From contig JAFXMP010000133.1 of NCBI GenBank assembly GCA_017530275.1, forward strand, positions 1-14,526: a stretch of DNA of 14,526 nucleotides, read 5' to 3'. The notes under the pieces were generated by a model. That model had not been told where the DNA came from. It saw only the letters and a program-made list of their open reading frames with translations, and did not search any database. The position numbers and the translations under genes were made by a program. The stretch's first letter is position 1. Each line of letters starts with the position of its first letter. Source of the DNA: Clostridia bacterium (lineage in GTDB: Bacteria > Bacillota_A > Clostridia > Christensenellales > Aristaeellaceae). This document shows, one piece after another, positions 1 through 7,219 of this stretch.

Positions 1-627
1 ATCGTTGTTCTGCACCTTCACCACTTCGTCCCCCAATTCGCCGTAGCCAAAGCCGTTTTCGGGATTGGTCTTATAGTAGTAGATTTCCGGCTGGGGATGA
101 TGGTGGGGCGGATAGCTGCTCCACTTGCCGGGGAAACCGATCACCTCGCCCAAGACCAGGTTGGCGTCCGGGGCGTTGGTATAATCGAAGATCGTGCGCA
201 CGATGCGGGTGCTGGTTTCCCGCATGAGGCCCGCGCCCCGGAATTCGTCGGGGGTATCGGCGGGCAGGTACAGCTTCGCGCCGAACAGCTTTTCATTGTC
301 CGTGCGCAGGATGTTGATTTCCGCTTCTTCACTTAGACAGGTGATTTTGACGGGGTGGGCTTTGTCCGCATGAAGGGCGGTGGGGGGCACGTCAAAGCAA
401 TTTTTCCGGTTTTCAATATGTTCCTTGCCGTCCCATTCAAATTTTACTTCGCCGTACACCAGCAGCGCGGCCTTTTCCAGGGGGGCCGCTTCTTCCCATA
501 CGTCGCCCTTCTTCATGCGGTACACGCCGAAGTCCATCAGCATGTCAGAATGGGCGCCATCCATGCGAGCCAGCCATTTCAGGCCGAAGGGGTGCGCGCC
601 GCGGGCTTTGATGATGCTCTCGTTCAT
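1..627 (-). CDS. iolB: 5-deoxy-glucuronate isomerase IolB (3' part beyond the window)
   Basis: The first 209 codons are present and the frame stays open to the left edge; family members are about 270 residues, so roughly the last quarter is missing. IolB isomerises 5-deoxy-D-glucuronate to 2-deoxy-5-keto-D-gluconate in the cytosolic myo-inositol pathway. The protein begins MNESIIKARGAHPF and carries the KduI/IolB cupin signature PPHHHPQPEIYYY at about residues 172-184, whose histidines and glutamate are expected to bind the metal, followed by GFGYGEL. The ATG at 627 is preceded by an AGAGGG ribosome site six to seven bases upstream and lies 13 bases after the iolG stop, so the two genes are almost certainly cotranscribed. 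KduI (4-deoxy-L-threo-5-hexosulose-uronate isomerase) is a relative, but the neighbouring iolG, iolA, iolC and iolJ make IolB the better call. Confidence 0.93.
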   Translation of the reverse strand, partial: MNESIIKARGAHPFGLKWLARMDGAHSDMLMDFGVYRMKKGDVWEEAAPLEKAALLVYGEVKFEWDGKEHIENRKNCFDVPPTALHADKAHPVKITCLSEEAEINILRTDNEKLFGAKLYLPADTPDEFRGAGLMRETSTRIVRTIFDYTNAPDANLVLGEVIGFPGKWSSYPPHHHPQPEIYYYKTNPENGFGYGELGDEVVKVQNND

Positions 628-640
628 TTTTTTCCCTCTT

Positions 641-1660
641 TTACGCCTCGCAGATTTCGCTGATCTTCACGGGCCGGTGCTCGTCCAGGGACTTCTTCGC
701 CGCCTTCGCCAGCACCACGCTCATGAGCCCCGCGTGAATGCCCACCGGCACATCTTTGTTCTCTTTGATGGCGGCGATGAACTGCCGCATTTCCTCGGTA
801 AAGGACTGCATGTAGCGCTCTAAGAAGAAGAACTGGGGCTTATCGCCCACCACGCCCGCGGCGGTAGACACCTTGACGGTAGAATCGCCGTCGTTTTCGT
901 CGGCGGCCATGCCCAAGGACCCGAACACTTCCACCCGCTGGTCGTAGCCGTAGGCGGCCCGGCGGCTGTTGTCGATCACGCCCAGCGCGCCGTTTTCAAA
1001 GGTCAGGGTCACGATGGCAGTATCGATGTCCCCCGCCTCGCCGATGCGCTTGTCCACCAGGCTGGTGCCCATGGCGTACACTTCCGTAACGTCTGAGCCC
1101 GCTAAGAACATGGCCATATCAAAGTCATGGATCATCATGTCGATGTACAGCCCGCCGGAGGAAGCGGCGTATTCGGGGGACGGCGGTTCGGGGTCGCGGG
1201 AGGTGATTTTGATGATTTCAATGTTGCCGAGCGTCCCGTTTTGGGCCAGTTGCTGCACGTGGCGGTGGTTGTGGTCAAAGCGCCGGTTGAAGCCGATTTG
1301 CAGCTTTTTGCCGGTTTCCTGCGCGACCTGCGCCACTTCCTTGATCTTTTCAATGGAGGTATGCACCGGCTTTTCGCAGAACACGTGCTTGCCCGCTTTC
1401 AGCGCGGCGATGGTGATGTCCGCGTGAGTGGGCGTGGGGGAACAAACCAGCACCGCGTCGATGGCCGGGTCGTTAATGATGTCCATGTAGTTATTGGAAT
1501 ACTTGGGGATGCCGAAGCGCTCCGCTAATTTCTTGGCGCTGGCTTCGATCACGTCCGTCACCATAAGTACCTGGGCTTCGGGAATGTGATAGGTAATGGA
1601 TTCCGCGTGTACGTTGCCGATGCGTCCCGCACCGACGATACCGATGTTCAGCTTGTTCAT
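641..1660 (-). CDS. iolG: myo-inositol 2-dehydrogenase (Gfo/Idh/MocA family)
   Basis: This 339-residue protein is of normal family length. It should oxidise myo-inositol to scyllo-inosose with NAD+, the first step of the pathway. The N-terminal Rossmann fold shows GIVGAGRIG (residues 7-15). The family motif CEKPVH (95-100) supplies the lysine K97, and GGLYIDMMIHDFDM (169-182) supplies D174 and H178. These three match the Lys/Asp/His catalytic set known for Bacillus inositol dehydrogenase. The ATG at 1660 has an AAGGAGA ribosome site nine to ten bases upstream. It lies 37 bases downstream of the membrane-protein gene and 13 upstream of iolB. Gfo/Idh/MocA enzymes vary in substrate, so a scyllo-inositol or other inositol isomer dehydrogenase is possible; the cluster context favours myo-inositol. 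Confidence 0.92.
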   Translation of the reverse strand: MNKLNIGIVGAGRIGNVHAESITYHIPEAQVLMVTDVIEASAKKLAERFGIPKYSNNYMDIINDPAIDAVLVCSPTPTHADITIAALKAGKHVFCEKPVHTSIEKIKEVAQVAQETGKKLQIGFNRRFDHNHRHVQQLAQNGTLGNIEIIKITSRDPEPPSPEYAASSGGLYIDMMIHDFDMAMFLAGSDVTEVYAMGTSLVDKRIGEAGDIDTAIVTLTFENGALGVIDNSRRAAYGYDQRVEVFGSLGMAADENDGDSTVKVSTAAGVVGDKPQFFFLERYMQSFTEEMRQFIAAIKENKDVPVGIHAGLMSVVLAKAAKKSLDEHRPVKISEICEA

Positions 1661-1697
1661 GGTCTGTCTCTCCTTCTTTTCGCTTCAATGTGATGTT

Positions 1698-2261
1698 TTA
1701 TTTTCCCAAGCGCTGCAAGCGGCTCAGATAGGTGAACAGAATGGTGAACCCAAGAACGGGAACGGACAGGGAAACCAGCACGATGTAAGGCGTGATGAAC
1801 GCCCACAGCTTGATGATGAGCACCAATTCGCCAATGAGCTTGAGCAGGGCCGCCATGAATAAATACCAGGCGGCCGTTTTCTTTTCGTTCATTTTGTTGG
1901 CGAACATGAGCACGTTGGCAAAGGCGATCAGGTTGAACACGTTGATCATCAGGGTCAGGCCCTCGCTCAGGCCGTAGCTGGCGATGGCCTGGCCCGACTG
2001 AAGCAGCTGAACGCCCAGCAGCGCGGCATAGGCATAAACGACGCCCAGAAAATATTGGTCGCCTTCCTTGCCGTATGTCCACAGGGCATAAACTGCCAGG
2101 GCCAAATAAGAGAGCAGGTAAATCACATTGGAGAGCACACCCAGCAGCGTCAGCGGTTCCTGGAACATCTGAACCAGCTTCACCACGCCCAAAACCAGGC
2201 CCATCACGTTCAGCAGCAGCAGGCAGCCAAAGACGGCCTTGTTATCCCGGGAAATTTTCAT
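1698..2261 (-). CDS. six-helix integral membrane protein of unknown function in the iol cluster
   Basis: I do not recognise this 187-residue protein. It is strongly hydrophobic, with about six predicted membrane segments near residues 10-30, 37-61, 71-90, 97-120, 130-152 and 154-179, short charged loops (for example YGKEGDQY and ANKMNEKK) and a basic C-terminus (SRLQRLGK). No signal peptide, ATP-binding or catalytic motif is evident, and it is too small for the major-facilitator or SSS inositol transporters. The ATG at 2261 has a strong AGAGGAGG ribosome site eight bases upstream. Its distances to iolA (26 bases) and iolG (37 bases) indicate that it is translated from the iol transcript. A role in inositol uptake or membrane association is only a guess from position; it could equally be an unrelated passenger. 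Confidence 0.8.
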   Translation of the reverse strand: MKISRDNKAVFGCLLLLNVMGLVLGVVKLVQMFQEPLTLLGVLSNVIYLLSYLALAVYALWTYGKEGDQYFLGVVYAYAALLGVQLLQSGQAIASYGLSEGLTLMINVFNLIAFANVLMFANKMNEKKTAAWYLFMAALLKLIGELVLIIKLWAFITPYIVLVSLSVPVLGFTILFTYLSRLQRLGK

Positions 2262-2287
2262 TTTTCGTTCCTCCTCTTTTTTGCCTA

Positions 2288-3799
2288 TTACAGCGATCCG
2301 TCCCAGGTAGACACGTGCTCCTTCTTCATTTCTTCCTCGTCGAACCAGCGGACGGTGACGGTCTTGCTTTCGGTATAGAATCGGAAGGCGTCTTTGCCGT
2401 GGCAGTGGAGGTCGCCGAAGAAGGAATTCTTGTGGCCGGAGAAGGGGAACACGCCCATGGGCACGGGAATGCCCACGTTCACGCCCACCATGCCGCCGTC
2501 GGTGCGGCGGGCGAACTCACGGGCGTAATAGCCGCTCTGAGTGAAGATCACGGAGCCGTTGGCGAAGGGATTGCGGTTCATGAGCTGAATGCCCTCTTCA
2601 AAGTCCTTCACCCGTTTGACGCACAGCACCGGGCCGAACACTTCCCGGGTGCCGATGGTCATATCCTCGGTGACGTGATCGAAAATGGTGTGGCCGATGT
2701 AATAACCGTCCTCAAAGCCTTCCACCTTCACGTTCCGGCCGTCCAGGATCAATTCAGCACCCTCGTCGATGCCCTTCTGAATCCAGTCCAGAATGAATTT
2801 CTGGTGGCCTTTGCTGCCCACGGGACCCAGCTTGCTGGTCTTGTCATAGGCGGGGCCTACCTTCTGCTGCTTGCACAGGCGAACGATTTCTTCCACCAGC
2901 TTGTCGGCAATGGATTCCTGGGCCACCACCACGGGCAGGGCCATGCAGCGCTCGCCCGCGCAGCCGAAGGAGGAGTTCATGATGCCCGCCGCGGTGCGGG
3001 TAATGGGTGCGTCCTCCAGCACCAGCGCGTGGTTCTTGGCTTCACACAGACACTGCACCCGCTTGCCGTGGGCGGCGGCGGTGGCGTACACATGCTGGCC
3101 CACGGAGGTGGAGCCCACAAAGGTAATGCCCCGCACGTCGGGATGGGTCAGGAAGGTTTCGGCTTCGTTGCGGGAGCAGGGCACCACATTGAAAATGCCG
3201 TCCGGAATGCCCGCTTCCTTGTAGAGCTCCGCGAATTTCAGGCTGGTCATGGGGGTGGTGGAGGCGGGCTTCAATACGAAGGCGTTGCCGCACACGATGC
3301 ACAGGGGAGCCATCCAGCCCACGGGGATCATGGCCGGGAAGTTCCAGGGGGCGATACCGGCGAACACGCCGATGGGTTCCCGGTACAGGGTGGTGTCGTA
3401 GCCGGTGGAGGTGTTCATCAGGCTTTCGCCCATCAGCAGGCTTGGGGCGGAGCAGGCCAGCTCGGTCATTTCAAGGGCCTTGCCCACGTCGCCCGCGGCT
3501 TCTGACCAGCACTTGCCGTTTTCCGTGGCGCACAGCAGGGTCAGTTCTTCCATGTGCGCTTCGATCAGGTTGCGCAGCTTCATCATGATGGCGGCGCGCT
3601 TGCGCACGGGGGTTTCCTTCCAGGCGGGGAAAGCGGCCTTGGCGGCGGCGATGGCCTGTTCTACCTCGTCCTGGGTGCAGCAGGGCACCTTGGCGATCTG
3701 CCTGCCGGTGGAGGGGTCGAAGATGTCGTTGTACTTGGTGCTCTTGTTCTCGATGTACTGGCCGTTGATGAAGGGCTTCATAATCTGGATGTCGCTCAT
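2288..3799 (-). CDS. iolA: CoA-acylating methylmalonate/malonate-semialdehyde dehydrogenase
   Basis: This 503-residue member of the aldehyde dehydrogenase superfamily is of normal length. The MmsA/IolA branch converts malonate semialdehyde (or methylmalonate semialdehyde) with CoA and NAD+ to acetyl-CoA (or propionyl-CoA) plus CO2, the last step of inositol breakdown. The cofactor-site motif APWNFP (residues 150-155) gives the oxyanion asparagine N153. LCEAKNHALV (251-260) is the branch-typical segment in which the general-base glutamate of hydrolytic aldehyde dehydrogenases is replaced. GCAGERCMALPV (279-290) contains the nucleophile C285. EVFGPVL and the C-terminal FPFSGHKNSFFGDLHCHG are also typical of the branch. 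The ATG at 3799 has AAAGGAG about ten bases upstream. The gene is separated from iolC by the heptad repeat element. Confidence 0.94.
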   Translation of the reverse strand: MSDIQIMKPFINGQYIENKSTKYNDIFDPSTGRQIAKVPCCTQDEVEQAIAAAKAAFPAWKETPVRKRAAIMMKLRNLIEAHMEELTLLCATENGKCWSEAAGDVGKALEMTELACSAPSLLMGESLMNTSTGYDTTLYREPIGVFAGIAPWNFPAMIPVGWMAPLCIVCGNAFVLKPASTTPMTSLKFAELYKEAGIPDGIFNVVPCSRNEAETFLTHPDVRGITFVGSTSVGQHVYATAAAHGKRVQCLCEAKNHALVLEDAPITRTAAGIMNSSFGCAGERCMALPVVVAQESIADKLVEEIVRLCKQQKVGPAYDKTSKLGPVGSKGHQKFILDWIQKGIDEGAELILDGRNVKVEGFEDGYYIGHTIFDHVTEDMTIGTREVFGPVLCVKRVKDFEEGIQLMNRNPFANGSVIFTQSGYYAREFARRTDGGMVGVNVGIPVPMGVFPFSGHKNSFFGDLHCHGKDAFRFYTESKTVTVRWFDEEEMKKEHVSTWDGSL

Positions 3800-3845
3800 G
3801 GGAATCCACTCCTTTATAAATAATGGGAATTTGATGTTTTCAGAA

Positions 3846-3971
3846 AGTGTGGAGTGTGGAGAGTGAAGAGTGGAGTTTATTTAGTTTTTTGCTTTGCCGC
3901 AGTAAGCTTAGTGAACACGAAAGCATTCACTATCTATAACTCCACACTCCACTCTCCACACTCCAAACTCC
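3846..3971. repeat. heptad inverted-repeat element, copy 1, between iolC and iolA
   Basis: This fills most of the 173-base gap between iolC and iolA. The left arm (3846-3877) and right arm (3938-3971) are runs of degenerate 7-base units built on GAGTGTG and its complement (for example CACTCCA). Aligned as an inverted repeat, the 32-base arms match at 29 positions. The 60-base AT-richer centre contains a second palindrome, TAGTGAA at 3909-3915 and TTCACTA at 3926-3932 with ten bases between. The right arm ends one base from the iolC stop codon. The transcript could fold into a long hairpin that acts at the iolC 3' end or as an intercistronic stability element. A related copy is at 13964-14086. 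No protein is encoded. Confidence 0.85.
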
Positions 3972-3972
3972 G

Positions 3973-4983
3973 TCATAGCGCCGTGATGACGGAACCAAAC
4001 TTTTCTTTTTCTTCCTTGATGAACGCCAGCAGATTATCTTCCGTGGGCATATCCTTGCTGCAGGCATGGCTGGCTACCAGCATGGCGGCGGAGGCGCTGC
4101 CGCGCTCCAGGGCGTCGGGCAGGGAAACGCCCGCCATGAGGGCATGAAGGAAGGAGGATGCGTAGCCGTCCCCGCCCCCAAAGCCTTTTAAGGCGCTGAC
4201 GGGGAAGGGCTTCACGTCCCAATTGCCGTCCTCCCGGCTGTAACAGTGGGAACCGGCCTTGCCGTGCTTGATGACGCAGATTTTCGCCTGCCTGTTCAGC
4301 CAGTAGGCGGCGGAGGCTTCGTCCGTGCCGTCAAGGCCCAGCAGCTTTTCCATCAGGTCAAATTCTTCCCGGCTGCCCATGATGATGTCGGCCTTTTCCG
4401 CCACAAGAGAGGTATAAATGGCGATTTCGTCCTTGTTCTTCCAGGTGTAGGAACGGTAGTCCGCGTCAAAGACTACGGGCACGCTGTTGCGCAGGGCGAA
4501 GGTCAGGGCTTTCAGGCTGGCTTCCCGGGTGGGGGAGGTGCACAGGGCCGTGCCGGAAATCAGCAGGCAGGCGGAGGAAGCGATGTATTCTTCATCCACG
4601 TCGTCCACGCAGAGCTGCAAATCGGCAACCCCCTCCCGGTACATGAGGATGGAGGACTGGGTGGGGGAGAGCATTTCGGTGAAGGTCAGGCCCAGATTTT
4701 CCCCATGTTCGCAGCGGAAGATGTGGGAAACGTCGATCCCCTCATTCTTGAAATAGTCCGTCACGAAAGTGCCGAACTGGTCGTCGGAAACCCTGCCTAA
4801 GAAGCCCACCCGGTTGCCCAGCCGCGCCATGCCCACGGCGATGTTGGCGGGCGAACCGCCTAAATACTTATTGAAGTTGCTGCTTTCGTTCAGGGGCCGG
4901 TTGTAGTCGGTGGGGTTAAAGTCGATGGCCACCCGGCCCACGGGGATGATATGCAGAGGTTTGTTCAAATCAAATGTTATCAT
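3973..4983 (-). CDS. iolC: 5-dehydro-2-deoxygluconokinase (PfkB family)
   Basis: This 336-residue ribokinase-type sugar kinase should phosphorylate 2-deoxy-5-keto-D-gluconate with ATP, giving the substrate of the adjacent aldolase IolJ. The N-terminal PfkB region has the conserved KYLGGSPANIAVGMARLG (residues 39-56, substrate-binding glycines). The C-terminal PfkB signature is GFGGGDGYASSF (267-278), with D272 as the expected catalytic base and the GGGD run forming the anion hole; many family members have GAGD here, so the third glycine is a small variation. The ATG at 4983 lies six bases after the iolJ stop, and its ribosome site (GGAAAGG) lies inside the end of iolJ, which suggests translational coupling. 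Other PfkB sugar kinases are possible on motifs alone; pairing with IolJ and the iol context supports IolC. Confidence 0.92.
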   Translation of the reverse strand: MITFDLNKPLHIIPVGRVAIDFNPTDYNRPLNESSNFNKYLGGSPANIAVGMARLGNRVGFLGRVSDDQFGTFVTDYFKNEGIDVSHIFRCEHGENLGLTFTEMLSPTQSSILMYREGVADLQLCVDDVDEEYIASSACLLISGTALCTSPTREASLKALTFALRNSVPVVFDADYRSYTWKNKDEIAIYTSLVAEKADIIMGSREEFDLMEKLLGLDGTDEASAAYWLNRQAKICVIKHGKAGSHCYSREDGNWDVKPFPVSALKGFGGGDGYASSFLHALMAGVSLPDALERGSASAAMLVASHACSKDMPTEDNLLAFIKEEKEKFGSVITAL

Positions 4984-4989
4984 GGGAAA

Positions 4990-5808
4990 TCACGCCTTTC
5001 CTTCGCTGCCGAACAGCTTGATATACCTTTGTACTGTGGCGCACACCGCGTCCACCGAATAAGCGATGTTTTTGAAAATGTCCTTTCCCTGGCACGCGCC
5101 TGCCTGGGCCATGAAAATGTCTGTGGCAATGTTGATTTTGCGCATTCCCAGAGAAATGACCGTTTTGAACTGCTCGTCCGTAAGCCCCGTTCCGCCGTGC
5201 ATGACCAAGGAGGCGCGAAGTTTCCCGTGCAGGCGCTCCAACACGTCGTAATGCAGTTGAGGCGTGGCGGCATACAGCCCATGGGCATTGCCGATACCCA
5301 CGGCCAGGGCGTCGATGCCCGTTTCGTCCATATGGAAACAATCATCCAAAGAAGCAATTTGGGCTTCCGCTTCGCTGCCGTCCTCGCCCCGGCCCACCCG
5401 TCCTACCTCCGCTTCCACTGCCGCGCCGTATGTTTTCGCCAGGGAAACCACCTGCTCTGTCAGCTTCACGTTTTCATCAATCGGCAGTTCGGAACCGTCG
5501 CACATCACGGATGTAAAACCCAAGTCCAGCGCTTCCCGGATGCAGGCCAGGGTCTTTCCGTGATCCAGGTGCACGGCCACGGGCACGCTGGCGCTCTTTG
5601 CGGCTGCCAGCATCATGGGGCCGATCAGGTACAGCGGGGAATGGGGGAGACGCACCTCCGCTATTTGCAGGATGACGGGAGCGCGCAGTTCTTCAGCCGC
5701 ATTCAGCACGCCGCGAATGCATTCCATATTGGCTACGCTGAACGAACCTACCGCCCAGCCGCCCGCATCCGCCGCCCGTAGCAGCGAACGCATATTCACA
5801 AGGGCCAT
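4990..5808 (-). CDS. iolJ: 6-phospho-5-dehydro-2-deoxy-D-gluconate aldolase (class II)
   Basis: This 272-residue protein belongs to the class II, zinc-dependent fructose-bisphosphate aldolase family. In the iol pathway IolJ splits 2-deoxy-5-keto-6-phosphogluconate into malonate semialdehyde and dihydroxyacetone phosphate. VAVHLDHGKT (residues 77-86) gives D82 and the zinc ligand H83; EAEVGRVGRGEDG is at 132-144; GIGNAHGLY (171-179) gives H176; MHGGTGL (203-209) gives H204; and KINIATD (224-230) completes the phosphate-binding region. It is the first gene of the leftward operon, with AAAGGA and a closer GGTGA upstream of the ATG at 5808. By motifs alone it could be a tagatose- or fructose-bisphosphate aldolase (GatY/FbaA-like); the six-base link to iolC argues for IolJ. 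Confidence 0.88.
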   Translation of the reverse strand: MALVNMRSLLRAADAGGWAVGSFSVANMECIRGVLNAAEELRAPVILQIAEVRLPHSPLYLIGPMMLAAAKSASVPVAVHLDHGKTLACIREALDLGFTSVMCDGSELPIDENVKLTEQVVSLAKTYGAAVEAEVGRVGRGEDGSEAEAQIASLDDCFHMDETGIDALAVGIGNAHGLYAATPQLHYDVLERLHGKLRASLVMHGGTGLTDEQFKTVISLGMRKINIATDIFMAQAGACQGKDIFKNIAYSVDAVCATVQRYIKLFGSEGKA

Positions 5809-5883
5809 GATGGATCACCGTCCTTTGGATCAGGATTGATAATCGGGTCGGCCATTTGCCGGAATACACTTTTTTTCGCATAC

Positions 5884-5912
5884 AGCATACCATAGGATCA
5901 TCTTTTTTTCAA
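5884..5912 (-). promoter_or_regulatory. putative sigma-70/sigma-A promoter of the iol operon
   Basis: On the minus strand a TTGAAA -35 box (5907-5912) is followed after exactly 17 bases by TATGCT (-10, 5884-5889). Transcription would start near 5877, giving a leader of about 70 bases before iolJ. The leader contains a small hairpin with CGGC/GCCG arms (5849-5861). The boxes match consensus at five and four of six positions. This is a sequence-based prediction. Confidence 0.6.
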
Positions 5913-5926
5913 GATAAAAATGGATA

Positions 5927-5948
5927 AATTATGATCAATTTATGATCA
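5927..5948 (-). promoter_or_regulatory. tandem 11-base direct repeat, candidate IolR-type operator
   Basis: Read on the minus strand this is TGATCATAAAT directly followed by TGATCATAATT, two adjacent 11-base units with 10 of 11 identities. From memory, the Bacillus subtilis IolR operator is a tandem direct repeat of an 11-mer WRAYCAADARD; the two units match it at 10 and 9 of 11 positions. A weaker third unit may follow at 5916-5926. The site is 14 bases upstream of the predicted iol -35 box. No iolR gene is in the window, so the cognate regulator is unproven. Confidence 0.5.
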
Positions 5949-6006
5949 GTTTCCGGCATAAACAGACGGCTGGAATGGAAATTCCGATCGACCCGGGAAA
6001 ATGTGC

Positions 6007-6035
6007 TTGTCAAGGAAAGGATTTTCGATTATAAT
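6007..6035 (+). promoter_or_regulatory. putative promoter of the upp-atp operon
   Basis: TTGTCA (6007-6012) and a perfect TATAAT (6030-6035) are 17 bases apart, close to the housekeeping consensus. Transcription would start near 6042, leaving a leader of about 57 bases that contains a small GCGT/ACGC hairpin and ends in a purine-rich ribosome site (AAGGAAGGGG) five bases before the upp ATG. No other promoter this good was seen before the atp genes. Confidence 0.72.
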
Positions 6036-6098
6036 TATTGCTTGGTATGAAAAGCCTGCATTTTTGCGTGATCTTACGCACGAAAGGAAGGGGCAAAC

Positions 6099-6728
6099 AT
6101 GAGTAAGGTACATATCTTTGACCATCCGCTGATCCAGCACAAGCTGAGCATCATGCGCCAGAAGGATACCGGCTGCAAAGAATTCCGCGAGCTGCTGGAC
6201 GAAATCTCCATGCTGATGGTATACGAAGTGACCCGTGATCTGCCGACGGCTGAAATTGAAATCGAAACGCCCATCTGCGCCATGAAAACCAAGATGCTGG
6301 CGGGCAAACCCATCGGCATCATTCCCATTCTGCGCGCGGGCCTGGGCATGGTGAACGGCATGCTGAATCTATTCCCCAACGCCAAGGTGGGCCATATCGG
6401 CCTTTACCGCGACCCGGAAACTCTGGAGCCGGTGGAATACTACTGCAAGCTGCCAGACGACGCTGTGCACCGCCAGTTGATCGTATTGGACCCCATGCTG
6501 GCCACCGGCGGCAGTGCATCCGCGGCTATTTCCTTCATCAAGCAGCGGGGCTGCAGCAACATCCGCCTGGTGAACCTGATCGCCGCGCCGGAAGGCATCG
6601 CCCGGGTGCAGAAGGATCATCCCGACGTGGATATTTACGTGGCCGCCTGTGACGAAAAGCTGAACGACCACGGCTATATCGTGCCCGGTTTAGGCGACGC
6701 CGGCGACCGGCTGTTCGGCACCAAATAA
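6099..6728 (+). CDS. upp: uracil phosphoribosyltransferase
   Basis: This 209-residue protein is full length for the family. It makes UMP from uracil and PRPP in pyrimidine salvage, in the cytosol. The PRPP-binding loop is [16 protein letters not shown] (residues 129-144), and the uracil-binding C-terminus reads [17 protein letters not shown] (192-208); [12 protein letters not shown] (73-84) is also a family block. It is the first gene after the rightward promoter and ends 18 bases before atpI, so it is probably cotranscribed with the ATP synthase genes. This upp-atpI-atpB order is known from Bacillus subtilis. Confidence 0.97.
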   Translation: MSKVHIFDHPLIQHKLSIMRQKDTGCKEFRELLDEISMLMVYEVTRDLPTAEIEIETPICAMKTKMLAGKPIGIIPILRAGLGMVNGMLNLFPNAKVGHIGLYRDPETLEPVEYYCKLPDDAVHRQLIVLDPMLATGGSASAAISFIKQRGCSNIRLVNLIAAPEGIARVQKDHPDVDIYVAACDEKLNDHGYIVPGLGDAGDRLFGTK

Positions 6729-6746
6729 CGAGGGGAAACAAAGGAC

Positions 6747-7211
6747 ATGAAGGTTCAGCCCGCCGTACAGGCGGAAACCAAAAAAATGGCGCTGGGCGTA
6801 GGTGTGCTCACGGTGCTGATGATCGCGGTGTTCCTAATCATCCGCAAGTTCGATTTCACCGTGCTGCTGGGCGCGATCTTGGGCTGTGCCGCCGCCGTGG
6901 GCAACTTTTTCCTGATGGCCTTAACCGTGCAGAAGGTAACGGGCGATATGCCCGTATTGCCAAAAAAGGAAGAGGAAACCAACGAAGCGGAGGACGAAGA
7001 AAAGGAACGGCCCTTAAGCGACGAAGCAAAGCAGGCAGGAAAAAAAATGCAGCTTTCCTTCCTGCTGCGCATGCTGATGCTGGGAGGCGTGGCCGTACTG
7101 GCAATTTCCGCGCCTATCTTTCATCCCTGGGCCGCGCTGCTTCCTATGCTGTTTCCCCGCATCGTGATCGCTCTGCGAAGTGTATTTGAAAACAAACAGA
7201 AGGAGGCATAA
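6747..7211 (+). CDS. atpI: ATP synthase subunit I (AtpI-like assembly protein)
   Basis: This 154-residue membrane protein directly precedes atpB. AtpI-type proteins are accessory rather than structural and are thought to help c-ring assembly. Four hydrophobic segments are visible near residues 14-32, 37-60, 102-121 and 125-144. Between the second and third lies a highly charged stretch (about 68-100) with the acidic run EEETNEAEDEEKE followed by lysine-rich sequence, longer than is usual in small AtpI proteins. Primary sequence in this family is poorly conserved, so the assignment rests on topology and position between upp and atpB. A ribosome site (GAGGGG or AAGGA) precedes the ATG. Confidence 0.78.
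   Translation: MKVQPAVQAETKKMALGVGVLTVLMIAVFLIIRKFDFTVLLGAILGCAAAVGNFFLMALTVQKVTGDMPVLPKKEEETNEAEDEEKERPLSDEAKQAGKKMQLSFLLRMLMLGGVAVLAISAPIFHPWAALLPMLFPRIVIALRSVFENKQKEA
7201..7206 (+). promoter_or_regulatory. atpB ribosome binding site, widely spaced from a GTG start
   Basis: A perfect AGGAGG lies inside the end of atpI, but 13 bases separate it from the GTG at 7220. No nearer ATG, GTG or TTG is in frame; the spacing is longer than usual, so the exact start of atpB is less certain than that of its neighbours. Confidence 0.6.
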
Positions 7212-7219
7212 AAATCCCT

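Noticed and set aside
2075..3505. A 476-codon open frame on the plus strand opposite iolA
   Set aside because: It is antisense to a clear aldehyde dehydrogenase, is rich in G, A and H as expected for a shadow of GC-rich codons, and has no recognisable domain or ribosome site.
3911..3930. A catabolite-responsive (cre) site in the iolC-iolA gap
   Set aside because: The palindrome GTGAA-N10-TTCAC has the right symmetry, but its centre lacks the cre-type CG core in register, and it is better explained as part of the heptad element.
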